Part shown: piece after piece, positions 9,139-20,428 of the stretch
Position numbering within the stretch: the first letter of the stretch is position 1
Layout of the letters: every line of letters starts with the position of its first letter
From: Saccoglossus kowalevskii
Lineage: Eukaryota > Hemichordata > Enteropneusta > Harrimaniidae
Direction: 5' to 3'
Assembly: GCF_000003605.2 (NCBI RefSeq)
Contig: NW_003129870.1
Span: forward strand, 142,358 to 180,165
Length of the DNA stretch: 37,808 nucleotides
Translations under genes and position numbers: made by a program
Notes under the pieces: generated by a model
What the model saw: only the letters and a program-made list of their open reading frames with translations
The model's database searches: none
Told to the model about the DNA's origin: nothing

Positions 9139-11435
9139 GTAAGGTCGAATAGAATATTGAGAAGGCAATGCTTAATCTAATGAAATGAGACTGTTAAAGG
9201 CACAAACACGGTTTTGTAAGTTTAAACCGATTTGACGCAATAGACCGAGTGGCATACATTTTCCATCTAAGAAGTGTTATTAAATTAATATATTTTAGTT
9301 AGAAAAACTGGACATTTCAAAGACAAAATAATCATCTATTATTCTGGTTGACATGATCTAGGGAATTAATTTCCAATTTACGAAGTAGAGATTCCCCCAT
9401 GAAAAAATGATTACATGTTCTTAACTAAATGTCTGTTATCTTTATTATTCCATGAACATGTATAATTATTCATACTCCCAGGAATGCACACACACTCACA
9501 GCTTCAAACGTCACAAACACGCCTGGTCTGGACGTGTACGGCTTCTGCATGTTACCCATTATGTTTTAATAATTTGTTAATCTACCAATTTTGCTTATCA
9601 AGAACGTTGTCCAGGAGCGTTGTAGTGCTACGACTGTTTTACTGTAGTTGTTAAATAAACTGGGGCTAGTAGAAGGTCGATTTAGCGACGTACATACGAA
9701 GAGAGTATATACGGGAGTATTGACCGCGTAATAATATATATATATGTGTAATGTCTGGGTGTATTCGTCTTTGGTATTCTCATTATTGTTATACATATGT
9801 GATCGAAACCAGTGGAACATTTACACAATACGCTTAATTCATTTGGCCAGGATCTTGCAAGTATCGTCTCATCCATCGTTCCCCATTTGGAATTTACATT
9901 TTCTAATAAGGTGATATATGCATATACGTAACTACGGTCAGTTGTAACTTTAATTAAGGGAACTATGATATACTGGGTCTAGGAATAGGATTTTACTCAC
10001 ACCGATGTTACTTGATGGGGGCGAAATATTGATTGGCATCATCTAGTGTCGAATTTCTGGTTTTCAAAACTTATTTTCTATTTATTTTGTTTTGTTAAAT
10101 GGCATGAACAGATTCGCTTGTCTTGTGTACACAATCCGAGAAAAGATCTTCTATTTTTATGGCACAGCAGTGTTCAAACTTGTTATTTTATTATAAACAC
10201 GTGTTTCATGCAGCACGTGTTACCTCGATTGGCGCATTAATCTACATATCAAATATTTCGAATACCCCTAGTACAGTTTGTCACTAAAGGGCGCTAAAAT
10301 CATTAATAGTTGAAATGTTTGTTGATCGGTTTTTGGTTAGAGTTTTAGAAAAAATAAAAATAAAAAATTCTATTTCTGTGAGAAATTAAAATATACATTT
10401 TCATATATTTTTAACTCGTATTGTGAAATACCAAGTCTATGACAAAGGATCTGAAACATTTATATCGACAAACGAATCGCCCTAGTTGAAGTCATATATA
10501 TATATTTGTTGTAAACATCTTATAAGATAAATTGTCAAAGAGAGATTTTTTTATATGTGCCATGGCAACAACAAAAAGAAATTACCTCTTTCTTTTCACG
10601 GTGTGGTCGAGACAACTTGCTGTGAAATTGTATTACGATCAATAAAAGTCGAAATAAACTTTGACTATAATCCACCACGTTTACACGATATTAGAAAAAT
10701 GCATATATATCAAAATTGAATTTTCCGTCTTAATTCACACATTGAGTGGTGTAAGTTTATTCTTCGGTTTCAGACACTGGGCAAGAACAAAACAATGACA
10801 GATTGTATAGAACATTATATAATGAATATATTTTTATTACCCAAAACCAGTGTCGTTTTCACTTGGCACGCTTTTACGGAAATATTGAAAGTGTGCGATT
10901 TGCCTTTCTCATGGAATGAACAAGAAGACATTTTGTCAAATCATTAACAAAATATATTGTTAGCACCATTATCGTAACAGTGATTTATAAATCTCCTATA
11001 ATATGGAGATATTCGGCGAAATCAATTGTCTATAAATCAAATTAATGTTTGTCAAGGTCAGTGAATTCATTTCAATTACCAGAATGTCAAGTATACAAAT
11101 GAAGTAGGCTTTTTCACACTGTACTACCGTTACCACATGAGCGGAGTGACACGACTACGCGACGTAGTCACCAATGACTGTTGCAGTGAGTGTAAAGTAA
11201 CAGCTTTGATTTCGAAGAAAAAAACAGTATGTGCCCTCTCTCCCACCACGTAGTATATATCTAGGGAGTTTATTTTCAATGAACTCCTTTGGCCTCCCTT
11301 GCTTCACATATTTTTACTAAATTCGGTCACACGGTACCTAGAAAAATTCATTTTATCAGCGATCGGCTGTACCACTCCTCCACGAGAATAACCACTTTAC
11401 TTGTCACCTCAGTTTTCACTGATCGTGAATTAGTG
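9139..11435. other. ST2 intron 1, 5' part
   Basis: AT-rich intron sequence. The only coding-like signal is the exon-2-like trace at 10774-10919 described under findings. A short TA-dinucleotide run occurs near 9737. Confidence 0.5.
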
Positions 11436-11646
11436 GAAACTTACCAACGAGTGTGCACTCAAAGGGAAACTTACCAACGAGTGTGCACTCAAAGGGAAAC
11501 TTACCAACGAGTGTGCACTCAAAGGGAAACTTACCAACGAGTGTGCACTCAAAGGGAAACTTACCAACGAGTGTGCACTCAAAGGGAAACTTACCAACGA
11601 GTGTGCAATCAAAGGGAAACTTACCAACGAATGTGCAATCAAAGGG
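11436..11646. repeat. 30-bp minisatellite, seven units
   Basis: Seven tandem units of GAAACTTACCAACGAGTGTG plus CACTCAAAGG. The first five are identical over the repeat core; the last two carry single substitutions. It lies in ST2 intron 1. Because the unit length divides by three, open periodic frames arise on both strands; I do not regard these as genes. Confidence 0.93.
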
Positions 11647-12190
11647 GTCTGTAAATTATGTTTCATAATGTGCAAGGGATCTCTTTTGGCAGTTTTAATG
11701 TTCAAGTGGTTGGTTCCTTTTGACATTTTCAAAAATGAAAGGTGTCGTATTTTTACTGCGTTGATATCATTAGTGTTATATGGAGATGTCTTTGACATAG
11801 TGTATAAGAGTGTGCTTGTGTTATGTTCTACGTAATTTCTTGTCAAAACGTAATATACTATGCTTTTGTTTTCATGGGTGGGTTCTTTCCAATCTGATTC
11901 ACGTGCATTTTTATGATTATGGTTTGGTTTGCACTGACTCTGCATAGAACCATTATGCTAGCTGCAGGAGTTGTGGGCGCTATTAACCGTTGCGTTCGAA
12001 TGTTAGTTTTCATATAAATAGAAACATTTGTTGTACTATTGTAAACATCGCGGGCAGTGCTTATAGGGGAAACAATCATATTACTTTATCCTCACCGTAA
12101 CAACCAACTGTGACTACGCCAAGTTTCAATCCGATCAGGTGTTAGTAATATTAGTGAATGATATAAAAATTTGTAAATGTTCAATTCCAG

Positions 12191-12352
12191 ATACCGGTGA
12201 TTGTGACATCCGTTTCGCAGAACAGAAACTCCCTGTTGTCGCTTTAGCAAGTCCTCCTGGTGCAGGAAGTACATGGGTACGGCATCTGTTACAACAAGCT
12301 ACTGGTATATATACTGGGTCAGTTTACCATGATGAAGTCCTTTTTAAAGCAG
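12191..12352 (+). CDS. ST2 exon 2 (PAPS-binding loop)
   Basis: 162 nt, phase 1-1, with acceptor TTCCAG and donor GTAATG. It encodes GDCDIRFAEQKLPVVALA and SPPGAGSTWVRHLLQQATG. The Asn of the usual GNTW becomes Ser here; Thr and Trp are kept. Confidence 0.87.
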
Positions 12353-12764
12353 GTAATGTACGCATACACATATAATCAGGTCGTGACATTAATTAAAATT
12401 AAGATTGCGTCTCTGTTAAAAGTTAACGATCTGCTTCATATGATTATACAAACATATAAGTTATTATAAGTGATCCTCTGTTATTGTGAAAACTCGTGTA
12501 AAGCGAAAAATTGCAAATATCGAATGATTGATTTTCATTTTCCGAGAGGAATATAGGGTTAAGATACATTTACTTCATCGAAATTGGCCATCATCAAAAA
12601 GCACATTATTAAACGTGGAAATACTCACAAATACTTTAAAAGCGTTTTTTCGAATCCCACGCGATTTTTGACATCTCTATGTTTGTCTTGTGTTTTCATT
12701 CGATTTCATGCATATGCGAGATCTAGCAGTAAAGTTTCGATAAGTTTTAATTATTTTATTGCAG

Positions 12765-12950
12765 GATTTCTCGGCGAAATGGAAGACCCTTACGCTGGAA
12801 AGGTTATCATCACGAAAATTCACAAGCCGATAAAAATTTGGCATTTCTCGTCTGTTATTCTACTGATCCGAAATATCTACGATGCATCTCTATCTGAATT
12901 CAATAGACGGAAAACCGGGCTTAACCATACAGCCATCACTGATTTAACTA
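12765..12950 (+). CDS. ST2 exon 3 (catalytic K-x-H and 3'-phosphate site)
   Basis: Acceptor TTGCAG after a T-rich tract, donor GTATGT, 186 nt, phase 1-1. It encodes GFLGEMEDPYAGK, TKIHKP and LLIRNIYDASLSEFNRR, with Lys, His, Arg and Ser of the family sites all present. Confidence 0.85.
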
Positions 12951-13397
12951 GTATGTTTAGTTAAGAAACATCCAAATAGCATTTTCAAATGTAATATATA
13001 TTCAATAACCATGTAGAGACTCCGGCATGGAAACAATATGAACAAGCTTCCTACAATCTTTCTAGCATACACTACACCTATATAAGGTCTATGGGCGATG
13101 ATCTCACATACCGAATTAAATCAGTGTTTAATTCTGACGGATTTCTCATACATCTGGTTTTCTTCGTGAACTTGTGTCTCTTAATTTTCATAAAGCGTCT
13201 TAGTGATACCCCGCATGACTCAGCAACACAGTTATAATATATTGTATGAGCCAACAAATTACATAGTGGAATTGGGTTCCTAGCTGCAAATAATATAACA
13301 AAATAATAATTAATATTCTTTCTATAATAAATATAAAACATAAACATGCCAATCATATGTCACACCAAACTTTACCTTTTCTTTAATTAATTTACAG

Positions 13398-13757
13398 AAA
13401 TTACAAAGAAGTTCGCATTAACGGAAGCAAAACATCTCGCGCATGTAGTGACAACTTGGTTATCAGATTTCCGTGGCCCAATTCTAGTAGTCCATTACGA
13501 GGAACTAAAACGATACAGTTGGTGAAGTATCCCGGATGTTGGATTTTTTGCATGTCAGTGAAAACAAACGTCGCATGAAATGTCTGGTAAACGACATTGA
13601 GGGGAACTTTCACAGACGATCGAAATTTGATCGGAGTGAGAAATACAAGGTGTTCAGTGACATAAAAGGTATTATAGATATCAAGATTGAATCTATATCA
13701 AAATTACTTGCAAAGAGGGGAGACAAACCCATGGCTACGTTCGACTTTCCGTCATAA
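13398..13757 (+). pseudogene. ST2 exon 4 with two-base deficit
   Basis: The acceptor TTTACAG is followed by EITKKFALTEAKHLAHVV (first residue Lys or Glu depending on the junction base) through VVHYEEL, then the frame is lost at 13508-13511. From 13512 the other frame carries DTVGEVSRMLDFLHVSENK and DIEGNFHRRS to a clean stop. The exon is 360 nt, where 362 would keep the frame. Confidence 0.78.
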
Positions 13758-13868
13758 TCAACCTAATGACCAAACTTATAACATACCTGATCATGTACAA
13801 GTTGCCGTGATACCAAAACCAATTCGTGGGAATATCATCAGTGCTTCAGTGAGATCGCCAATCCAGTT

Positions 13869-13874
13869 AATAAA
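13869..13874 (+). terminator. Polyadenylation signal of ST2
   Basis: AATAAA 112 nt after the ST2 stop codon, the first on this strand downstream. Confidence 0.45.
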
Positions 13875-16359
13875 ATGTATCTACACTTATATCACATGGG
13901 ACACACATTCACAAGAGAAACCTATATATATATATCATTCTATTATTTGTGGTTCAATAGTGAGGAATTTATTTTGCAAATGTATATGTATATGTGCATA
14001 TCTGCACTTTTTATCAATGAAACACTGAGCAACATATCAGAGAATATCGCGTCAATGCTGTTATGATGCCATTCATTCACTTTTATATCGATTAATTGAT
14101 TGCCGTGTGTTTAATTTTGTTGTCTAGAACTTCACTAGCATCATAATGAATTCAAACATATTTCCCGGATGACTGTGACAAAGAGGTGTAGTTTAACGAC
14201 AACGACTTCAGCTATTCTACTTCCCCTATTTCACATTACTCATACGTGAATAGGAATACACCGGTGCGAGAGCGTCACCACTTTTTGCTACATTTTCACA
14301 AAAAAACAAGACTTTTATTGTGACAAACGTTTAAACCAATATACAACACGTTATAATGGTAATGTACTATTAATAGGCATACGTCAGTCAGCTCGAGAAA
14401 ATTTAAATGTCACATGATAACATGTATTCGTATGATTGTTAATGGCTTCAGTCAAAGTTTTATTTCTAATTACCTGATACAGCTTGTGAAATGCAGGTGT
14501 GAATATGTTTCCATCCAAATCGTCGACCCTGGCCCCGACAAATNNNNNNNNNNNNNNNNNNNNNNNNNNNNNNNNNNNNNNNNNNNNNNNNNNNNNNNNN
14601 NNNNNNNNNNNNNNNNNNNNNNNNNNNNNNNNNNNNNNNNNNNNNNNNNNNNNNNNNNNNNNNNNNNNNNNNNNNNNNNNNNNNNNNNNNNNNNNNNNNN
14701 NNNNNNNNNNNNNNNNNNNNNNNNNNNNNNNNNNNNNNNNNNNNNNNNNNNNNNNNNNNNNNNNNNNNNNNNNNNNNNNNNNNNNNNNNNNNNNNNNNNN
14801 NNNNNNNNNNNNNNNNNNNNNNNNNNNNNNNNNNNNNNNNNNNNNNNNNNNNNNNNNNNNNNNNNNNNNNNNNNNNNNNNNNNNNNNNNNNNNNNNNNNN
14901 NNNNNNNNNNNNNNNNNNNNNNNNNNNNNNNNNNNNNNNNNNNNNNNNNNNNNNNNNNNNNNNNNNNNNNNNNNNNNNNNNNNNNNNNNNNNNNNNNNNN
15001 NNNNNNNNNNNNNNNNNNNNNNNNNNNNNNNNNNNNNNNNNNNNNNNNNNNNNNNNNNNNNNNNNNNNNNNNNNNNNNNNNNNNNNNNNNNNNNNNNNNN
15101 NNNNNNNNNNNNNNNNNNNNNNNNNNNNNNNNNNNNNNNNNNNNNNNNNNNNNNNNNNNNNNNNNNNNNNNNNNNNNNNNNNNNNNNNNNNNNNNNNNNN
15201 NNNNNNNNNNNNNNNNNNNNNNNNNNNNNNNNNNNNNNNNNNNNNNNNNNNNNNNNNNNNNNNNNNNNNNNNNNNNNNNNNNNNNNNNNNNNNNNNNNNN
15301 NNNNNNNNNNNNNNNNNNNNNNNNNNNNNNNNNNNNNNNNNNNNNNNNNNNNNNNNAATGAAGTTGAGAGTGGAACGTGAATCATTGCGATAGAATGCAG
15401 GGTAGAGCTGATTATCGTCTGCTGATGCTATTTGATTTCGAAAATCAGACGAATCACTCTTTTTTGTGTAAAATAGTCCTGTGTTTCAAGTTTAGGAAGC
15501 ATAAAATCATTGTAGCATGAAACGTTACAATCACAAATAACCCGCTTCTCCCTTACCATGAGATATTGCACAATTCACGACAAATATCTACGAGCTGTAG
15601 ACGAATGCTTACAATCGATGTATTGTGCTAAATCGAGTAAACATTCTGGGCGCGCCCGGGGTCAAATGGACCCCGGAACAAGCATTTAATCGTTTCAGAT
15701 AAACTACTACACAGAGAAACGGCCTAATTTTATAGAGTTTTATATGCGTGTAATTGCGGTAGTTATTGAATTGCATTTCGTAATACTAGTACATTGCTAT
15801 ATTTGATATATATTTATTTGTGGCCGTGATGTTCACTGTTCGCTCAAGCGGACTACAATTTTGTCATTAAAAAAGACTTTTCCTTTTATGAAAACTGTTT
15901 ATATATGATGTTCACCATTTCACTTTTTTCTCAGCATTAAACAGAATTAAAGTCGATGTTTTGTATTCATTCAATTTGGCAAACACATGACTCATGATAA
16001 CAGTACTTGGTGCATCTTTGCATAAATTGAACCCATGGCCAGGTATCGTCGTCTTGTCCAGACACAATGCTGTATTGATGGCACTGTGATACAATGGTGA
16101 TCATGATATCGCCAGCAAAATATAAAACTGAACACACTGTATATGTTACAACCGTTAACATGTAAAATGTAAATAAAAAATCCGTGATATTATTTGAATT
16201 CTTGCTGTTTCATTAAAGGATTAACACACATCTGCTACCATATGCGTATGCGTATGTATTACAAGCCACGACTGGTAAATTACAAATCTGTTTGACTGCA
16301 AACATGGCGATTGAATCGTGTTGTTGAAATGTACAGATATAAACAATTCTATTTTCAGA
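13875..16359. other. ST2-ST3 intergenic region with assembly gap
   Basis: AT-rich, with the gap in its middle. No exon of the array family is visible in the sequenced part. Whether the missing bases hold anything cannot be judged. Confidence 0.5.
14544..15356. other. Assembly gap (813 N)
   Basis: Run of N between ST2 and ST3. Open frames reported across it are artefacts. Both flanks are ordinary AT-rich sequence. Confidence 1.
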
Positions 16360-16392
16360 AACTTTGAGGTAATCGATGATGTGTTCTTTAAG

Positions 16393-16792
16393 ATGACACG
16401 TGATTGGTTTTTGATACGTACCACTTCAAATCACTTGGTGATGAGGATTGTCCATCGACGTAAAAGGTTGGTGCATGTTCTCATTATTGTGTTCATATTA
16501 TGCGTCATCAACTGCTGCCATAGATTCCATTTCAATAAAACACGCTACGCCGATGCGAGCAGGGACAATGATGCCAGAGATCAAAGTGCGATATTTAACA
16601 TTAAGGAGCACCAGACTTCTGTGGTATTAAACCAAAATGCATTGGATAATCATCTTGACGCTTTGATGTTATCGTCCACTTCATCACCGCTGGATGGATG
16701 GACAAGCACAGCCGAACCATGGCAAGATAACCAAGCTGGTACCGAGGCGGAGGACAGGAAAGAAGAACATTCTAAACTTGGTCGCCATATAG
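16393..16792 (+). CDS. ST3 exon 1 (membrane anchor and long stem)
   Basis: Encodes a basic cluster, the transmembrane segment LVHVLIIVFILCVINCC, then a long acidic and Ser/Thr-rich stem. It ends at a near-consensus GTAAGT donor in phase 1. It is unrelated in sequence to the anchor exons of ST1, ST2 and ST4, and about twice as long as the ST2 exon. Confidence 0.78.
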
Positions 16793-19700
16793 GTAAGTTT
16801 ATGGTCTATAATCATCTAAAGTTGCTAAGGACGTCGTCAATGCCATTGAGTTGCTATGAACGTCGTCAATGTCATTGAGTTGCTATATGGACGTCAATGT
16901 CATTGAGTTTCTATGGACGTCGTCAATGTCATTGAGTTGCCACAAATATGTAGTAAATATATAGTAAATATCAGCAATAAAAGTTGAATAACGACAAATG
17001 CCATACATGTACTGAGTATCATTGATCATAAATAAACGTTTACATTTAAATTTCAAATTAATGATATCTACGCTTTACCTCCGCTCACAGCAAATAACTG
17101 TAGAGTACATTTTGCACGAAATCACAGTCTACCAGCTGTTGCACTAGCGAGCTCACCTGGTTCTGGTAACACGTGGGTCAGGTTTCTATTGGAGCAAGCT
17201 AGTGGGATTTACTCGGGGTCGGCGTACAACGACAAAAAACTTTACGCAGGTGGTAAGTTAGTTTGTGTGTGTAAATTTGAGTGTATGCGTGTGATATGGG
17301 AGAGTGGTGCCTTAAGCTGGTGAGGCGGTGAAGGGACTTTCGATTATGTGGAATTCCTTTGAAACATATCAGATGTAGAAATGGTTGACACCAAACTCAT
17401 TGTTACTACTGTCATCATTTAAAGCTTGGCATCAGGCAGAACATTACTTTTATTCAGCCATATTTACCGAATCCTAGGTTAGTATATACATTTGAATATT
17501 GACTGTTCTTCCATCATATGATTATTGCTAGATATTATAGGGATTGTGATTGCTATATTGACAAATTTAGTATTTTGTAATTATACATTGGAAATATGGT
17601 ACGTTAACTACTTGACTAATCTAGGTAAATTGTTATGTAGTACCAAAGTCATTGCGTTAAATGCGATGCAATCATTGGACTAAGTGGTACGTACAATTAT
17701 AGAGCTGCGAGTGCGCGTAAAAGTAACACGCGTGGTATCAACCTGGTTCAACATTTCTCAATTTTAGGCATTGTGTTGGTGTATTTTATGGCGCACCCGA
17801 AACTTCACAGCGACAGTTTGTAGTAGAAATTGTCAAACATTACCGACTATATTAAAAACAAAATATTTCTCCGAATTTAAAAAAATGTCGTGCAGCTTCC
17901 GTAAAACAATCAGTCGTGGTGTATGCGTCATAGTACAGTCCGTACAAACAAGTAGATCGCAGATAATGTATTTTTGAAATATCACGATTTGTAAGGATAC
18001 TTCCGACGGCGGCTGATCACGACTGGCCGTTCACCTTAATTAATCTTCATGATTTCTGTAGCTCAATATTTTGTGAACGACAACGTAATCCTATTTTCAT
18101 TTCTTCATAATGAGGTTTCTGTTTTGCTGTCGTTCCTGCTTCTAGGTTTCTATGGCGAGTATGACGAATACGACTCTGGCAGAACGTTGGTGGTGAAAAC
18201 ACACGAGCGATGGGAAAGTATTAACCGGTTTTCGCACGGGGTATTATTGATGAGAAATCCATACGACGCCTGTATATCGGAGTACAACAGGAAAACCACT
18301 GGACAGAATCACACTGGTGTCGTTGACTGGAGTGCGGATATCACAAATGAGAGAAGTATGAAATTTTCTTATATCTGCGCATGTGTGTAGTAACTGAAGA
18401 TTATTACGAAAATACCGCAAAGTCTGCAAAGTATTTTTTTCATGTTTGTACTCATTATAAAAGAAAGAAATGCCATATGACACAAAATTAAGAAAAAATT
18501 GAACGCGTCTCAATTGTTTTAGGTACTAGATATATAAATGATAATTACATAATAAACCTGCATTTGCTAAGTAGTATTTTTTTATCGTAACTACACTTAA
18601 CTACATGTAAACTTTAAGACAGCTTGCCGGAATGTTTTGTTGTTGAGCAGGTAGGAATATGTTTAACAAATAAGTCGTAAAGTAGGGGTAGTCCTGGCTA
18701 CTTCATTGTCAACATATGGTGGAAATCAAAAAGTTTGTTGACGGGGAAATTATATATTTATTTATTAACACTTACTCACTCCCCAGATGGAATGACAATG
18801 ATTACAGATAATAGTAAAAGTATACAGTATTAATACACGAAAAGGAAGGAATAAAAATAAACCAATCTACAAAAATAGAATTTTAATAGAAAAAACAACT
18901 CTTTCTAAAAGAAAGATACATATTATTCTCGTATTTGTTGTGTAATTTCAAAGCACTTGTTGATATACTGTGCTACCTGGATGACAATACTAGCATTATT
19001 TAACTGTGCAGTGAACTGTTCTTCAGGAAGCAGGTTGTGAAAGGAGTCAATCACATCAGCCGTTGTATCAAACAGAACACCTGCGTCTGTCACTGTATTT
19101 GGGACACTCCACCATAAAATGAAATTCATTTTCAATGGTACCTTAGTTACACGTGTCACAAACCCTGTTATTGAGTGGAGTACAGTTGTGTCTGCCAGTC
19201 TCAATCTTGAGGGCATGGGGTTACTCGGGCGGAACTTAGTCAGACCAGTTCTCAAATCAATGTTTTTGATATTGATGAAACATGGTTCCATACTTATATT
19301 GAATTTAAATGTTATGTAAATTCTGAGTTCGTTTTTTTCCTCAGACTTTTCAAGAATATCACTGTGAATTTCTTCTTTCCAATAGGATGTAAATTTATGT
19401 TTGACATTGAACTTGGTGATATTTATTTCTGCTGAAGTTAATTTATCGCTTTTATTGATTGGACATTCCTGTTTAATATACTTGAGCAATTATATAACAG
19501 AGCACTGCGATAAAGACTGTCCGTTTTCGACATTGTGAAATTCTTTCGTTTTTTATGCAGAAAAAATACATTTTTTTTACCAAGTAAAGTCATATTTATT
19601 AATGTAATTGTTCATACATAAGTTGTTGAACACACTACACAGTTTGTAATTTCATTCAGCTTCTTTCAGTCATAATTCAAGACAAATGAAAAGGAAAAAA

Positions 19701-20428
19701 TATAGAGAATATAGCAAATTATCTTTTTTATATAATATTCTTGTGTAATCGGTAATTAAAAAAATATTTATGGGTGCATATGGAATACATCTCGTTATGA
19801 ATTATTCTTGATATAAATTTCTGAATTATCTTATCAAAATCAGTTTTTGAGGGTTTTTGCTCTCAAAAAACGAAAGAATTTCACAATGTCGAAAACGGAC
19901 AGTCTTTATCGTAGTGTTAACATTGAAGCAGCCAGTGTATAAGTAGGCAACACAACAGGAGAATTGTTTCCTAAACTAATACAACAGAAGACGGTGACAC
20001 ACGTCAATATACATTGTTGAAATGTTCACATAGTTTTTATTTTGTGTATCGTTCATTTTTTAGAGTGGATCAGAACTGTACAAAACAGGACCAGGGTATG
20101 GAAAGACGTAGCAACTGCTTGGCTGGAACATTATCACCACCCCATACACGTATGCTATTACGAAGATTTAGTGAGTGACCCCATCGGGGAAACAGAACGG
20201 ATATTACAGTTTCTAAATATCACCGAACGACGAGTTGACTGTCTTAAAAGTAACCTAGAAGGGAAATTTCACCGTAAATCTGAAGTGGACAGATCGCTGC
20301 AATACGCGGCATTTAATGAGAAAATGAGAAGAAAACTAGATCGTGCTATCGAATCGATATCCATCATGCTTGTGTTGAGGGGGTGGAAACCCATACCTAG
20401 AACCGAATTAAAATATTTGAACATATAG
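16393..20428 (+). CDS. ST3: intact WSCD-like membrane sulfotransferase
   Basis: Exons are 16393-16792, 17091-17252, 18146-18355 and 20064-20428, all phase 1; the product is 378 residues. A strong acceptor (ATTTTCAG) just upstream at 16359 suggests a preceding noncoding exon and favours ATG 16393 over 16318. Met 17 (16441) is an alternative start. Seen: HRRKR followed by a transmembrane segment (residues 26-42), giving type II topology; a long polar stem to about residue 130; PAPS loop SSPGSGNTWVRFLL (154-167); catalytic K205-T-H207; R224 and S232 of the 3'-phosphate site; and the C-terminal region YYEDLVSDPIGETERILQFL. It is the most divergent array member and the closest to the canonical K-T-H motif. 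No break is seen. An AATAAA lies at 20650. Likely role: PAPS-dependent sulfation of a Golgi glycan; substrate unknown. Confidence 0.85.
16824..16940. repeat. About 33-bp minisatellite, four units
   Basis: Four imperfect units built on GTTGCTATGGACGTCGTCAA and TGTCATTGA. The array begins about 30 nt after the donor of ST3 exon 1. The third unit lacks three bases of the CGTCGTC section. Confidence 0.85.
17091..17252 (+). CDS. ST3 exon 2 (PAPS-binding loop)
   Basis: 162 nt, phase 1-1, acceptor CTCACAG, donor GTAAGT. It encodes NNCRVHFARNHSLP and SSPGSGNTWVRFLLEQASG. The length is identical to the other three genes, although the sequence is clearly more divergent. Confidence 0.87.
18146..18355 (+). 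CDS. ST3 exon 3 (catalytic K-T-H and 3'-phosphate site)
   Basis: Acceptor TTCTAG, 210 nt, phase 1-1, donor GTATGA. It encodes GFYGEYDEYDSGR, VVKTHERW and LLMRNPYDACISEYNRKTTG. The exon is longer than in its paralogs by about eight codons at its 3' end (DWSADITNERS). Confidence 0.85.
18923..19489 (-). CDS. Unrecognised 188-residue ORF inside ST3 intron 3
   Basis: Uninterrupted minus-strand frame of 188 codons in AT-rich intron sequence, starting 14 bases inside one arm of an inverted repeat. I do not recognise the product. It has no signal peptide or membrane segment. The N-terminal half is rich in Lys, Glu and Ile; the middle contains FRPSNPMPSRLRLADTT. On the same strand AATAAA motifs lie downstream near 18757. 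Position beside the terminal repeat, and orientation opposite to the host gene, suggest a mobile-element protein or a captured fragment. That is inference only. Confidence 0.4.
   Translation of the reverse strand: MLKYIKQECPINKSDKLTSAEINITKFNVKHKFTSYWKEEIHSDILEKSEEKNELRIYITFKFNISMEPCFINIKNIDLRTGLTKFRPSNPMPSRLRLADTTVLHSITGFVTRVTKVPLKMNFILWWSVPNTVTDAGVLFDTTADVIDSFHNLLPEEQFTAQLNNASIVIQVAQYINKCFEITQQIRE
19503..19918. mobile_element. Foldback/MITE with 52-bp terminal inverted repeats
   Basis: The left arm, 19503-19554, opens CACTGCGATAAAGACTGTCC. The right arm, 19867-19918, is its inverse with a single mismatch in the part compared. The 310-base interior is strongly AT-rich. No clear target duplication is seen (GAG and TTA flank the ends). 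The CACTR start recalls CACTA elements, but that is weak evidence. Confidence 0.8.
20064..20428 (+). CDS. ST3 exon 4 (C-terminal part of sulfotransferase domain)
   Basis: Acceptor TTTTTTAG, 365 nt including the stop. It encodes DVATAWLEHYHHPIHVCYYE, DPIGETERILQFLNITERR, NLEGKFHRKS and a C-terminal helix-like segment ending RGWKPIPR. Frame and length agree with ST1 and ST4. Confidence 0.85.

Larger units (their letters stand above)
8925..13757 (+). pseudogene. ST2: WSCD-like sulfotransferase with a frameshift in the last exon
   Basis: Exons are 8925-9138, 12191-12352, 12765-12950 and 13398-13757, with phase 1 GT/AG junctions throughout. Seen: an N-terminal anchor (CYCIVLFYVGIIYCVYNIVF), the PAPS loop SPPGAGSTWVRHLL, TKIHKP with the catalytic K and H, and the 3'-phosphate segment LLIRNIYDASLSEFNRR. 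In exon 4 the frame reads VVHYEEL and then breaks. Only four bases (13508-13511) lie where the paralogs have six, and translation stops at 13523-13525. The remainder (DTVGEVSRMLDFLHVSENK to the stop at 13757) is intact in the shifted frame. The intact parent would have about 307 residues. A sequencing error is the main alternative, because everything else is preserved. AATAAA at 13869 is a fitting polyadenylation signal. Confidence 0.75.

Noticed and set aside
11436-11646. CRISPR-like direct repeats
   Set aside because: Units are contiguous with no spacers, and the window is animal DNA.
11289-11668. Repetitive protein frames over the minisatellite, on both strands
   Set aside because: Openness follows from the 30-bp unit being divisible by three; no start context, splice context or flanking coding sequence.
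14384-15385. Long open frames on both strands across 14.4-15.4 kb
   Set aside because: They run through the 813 N of the assembly gap and carry no information.
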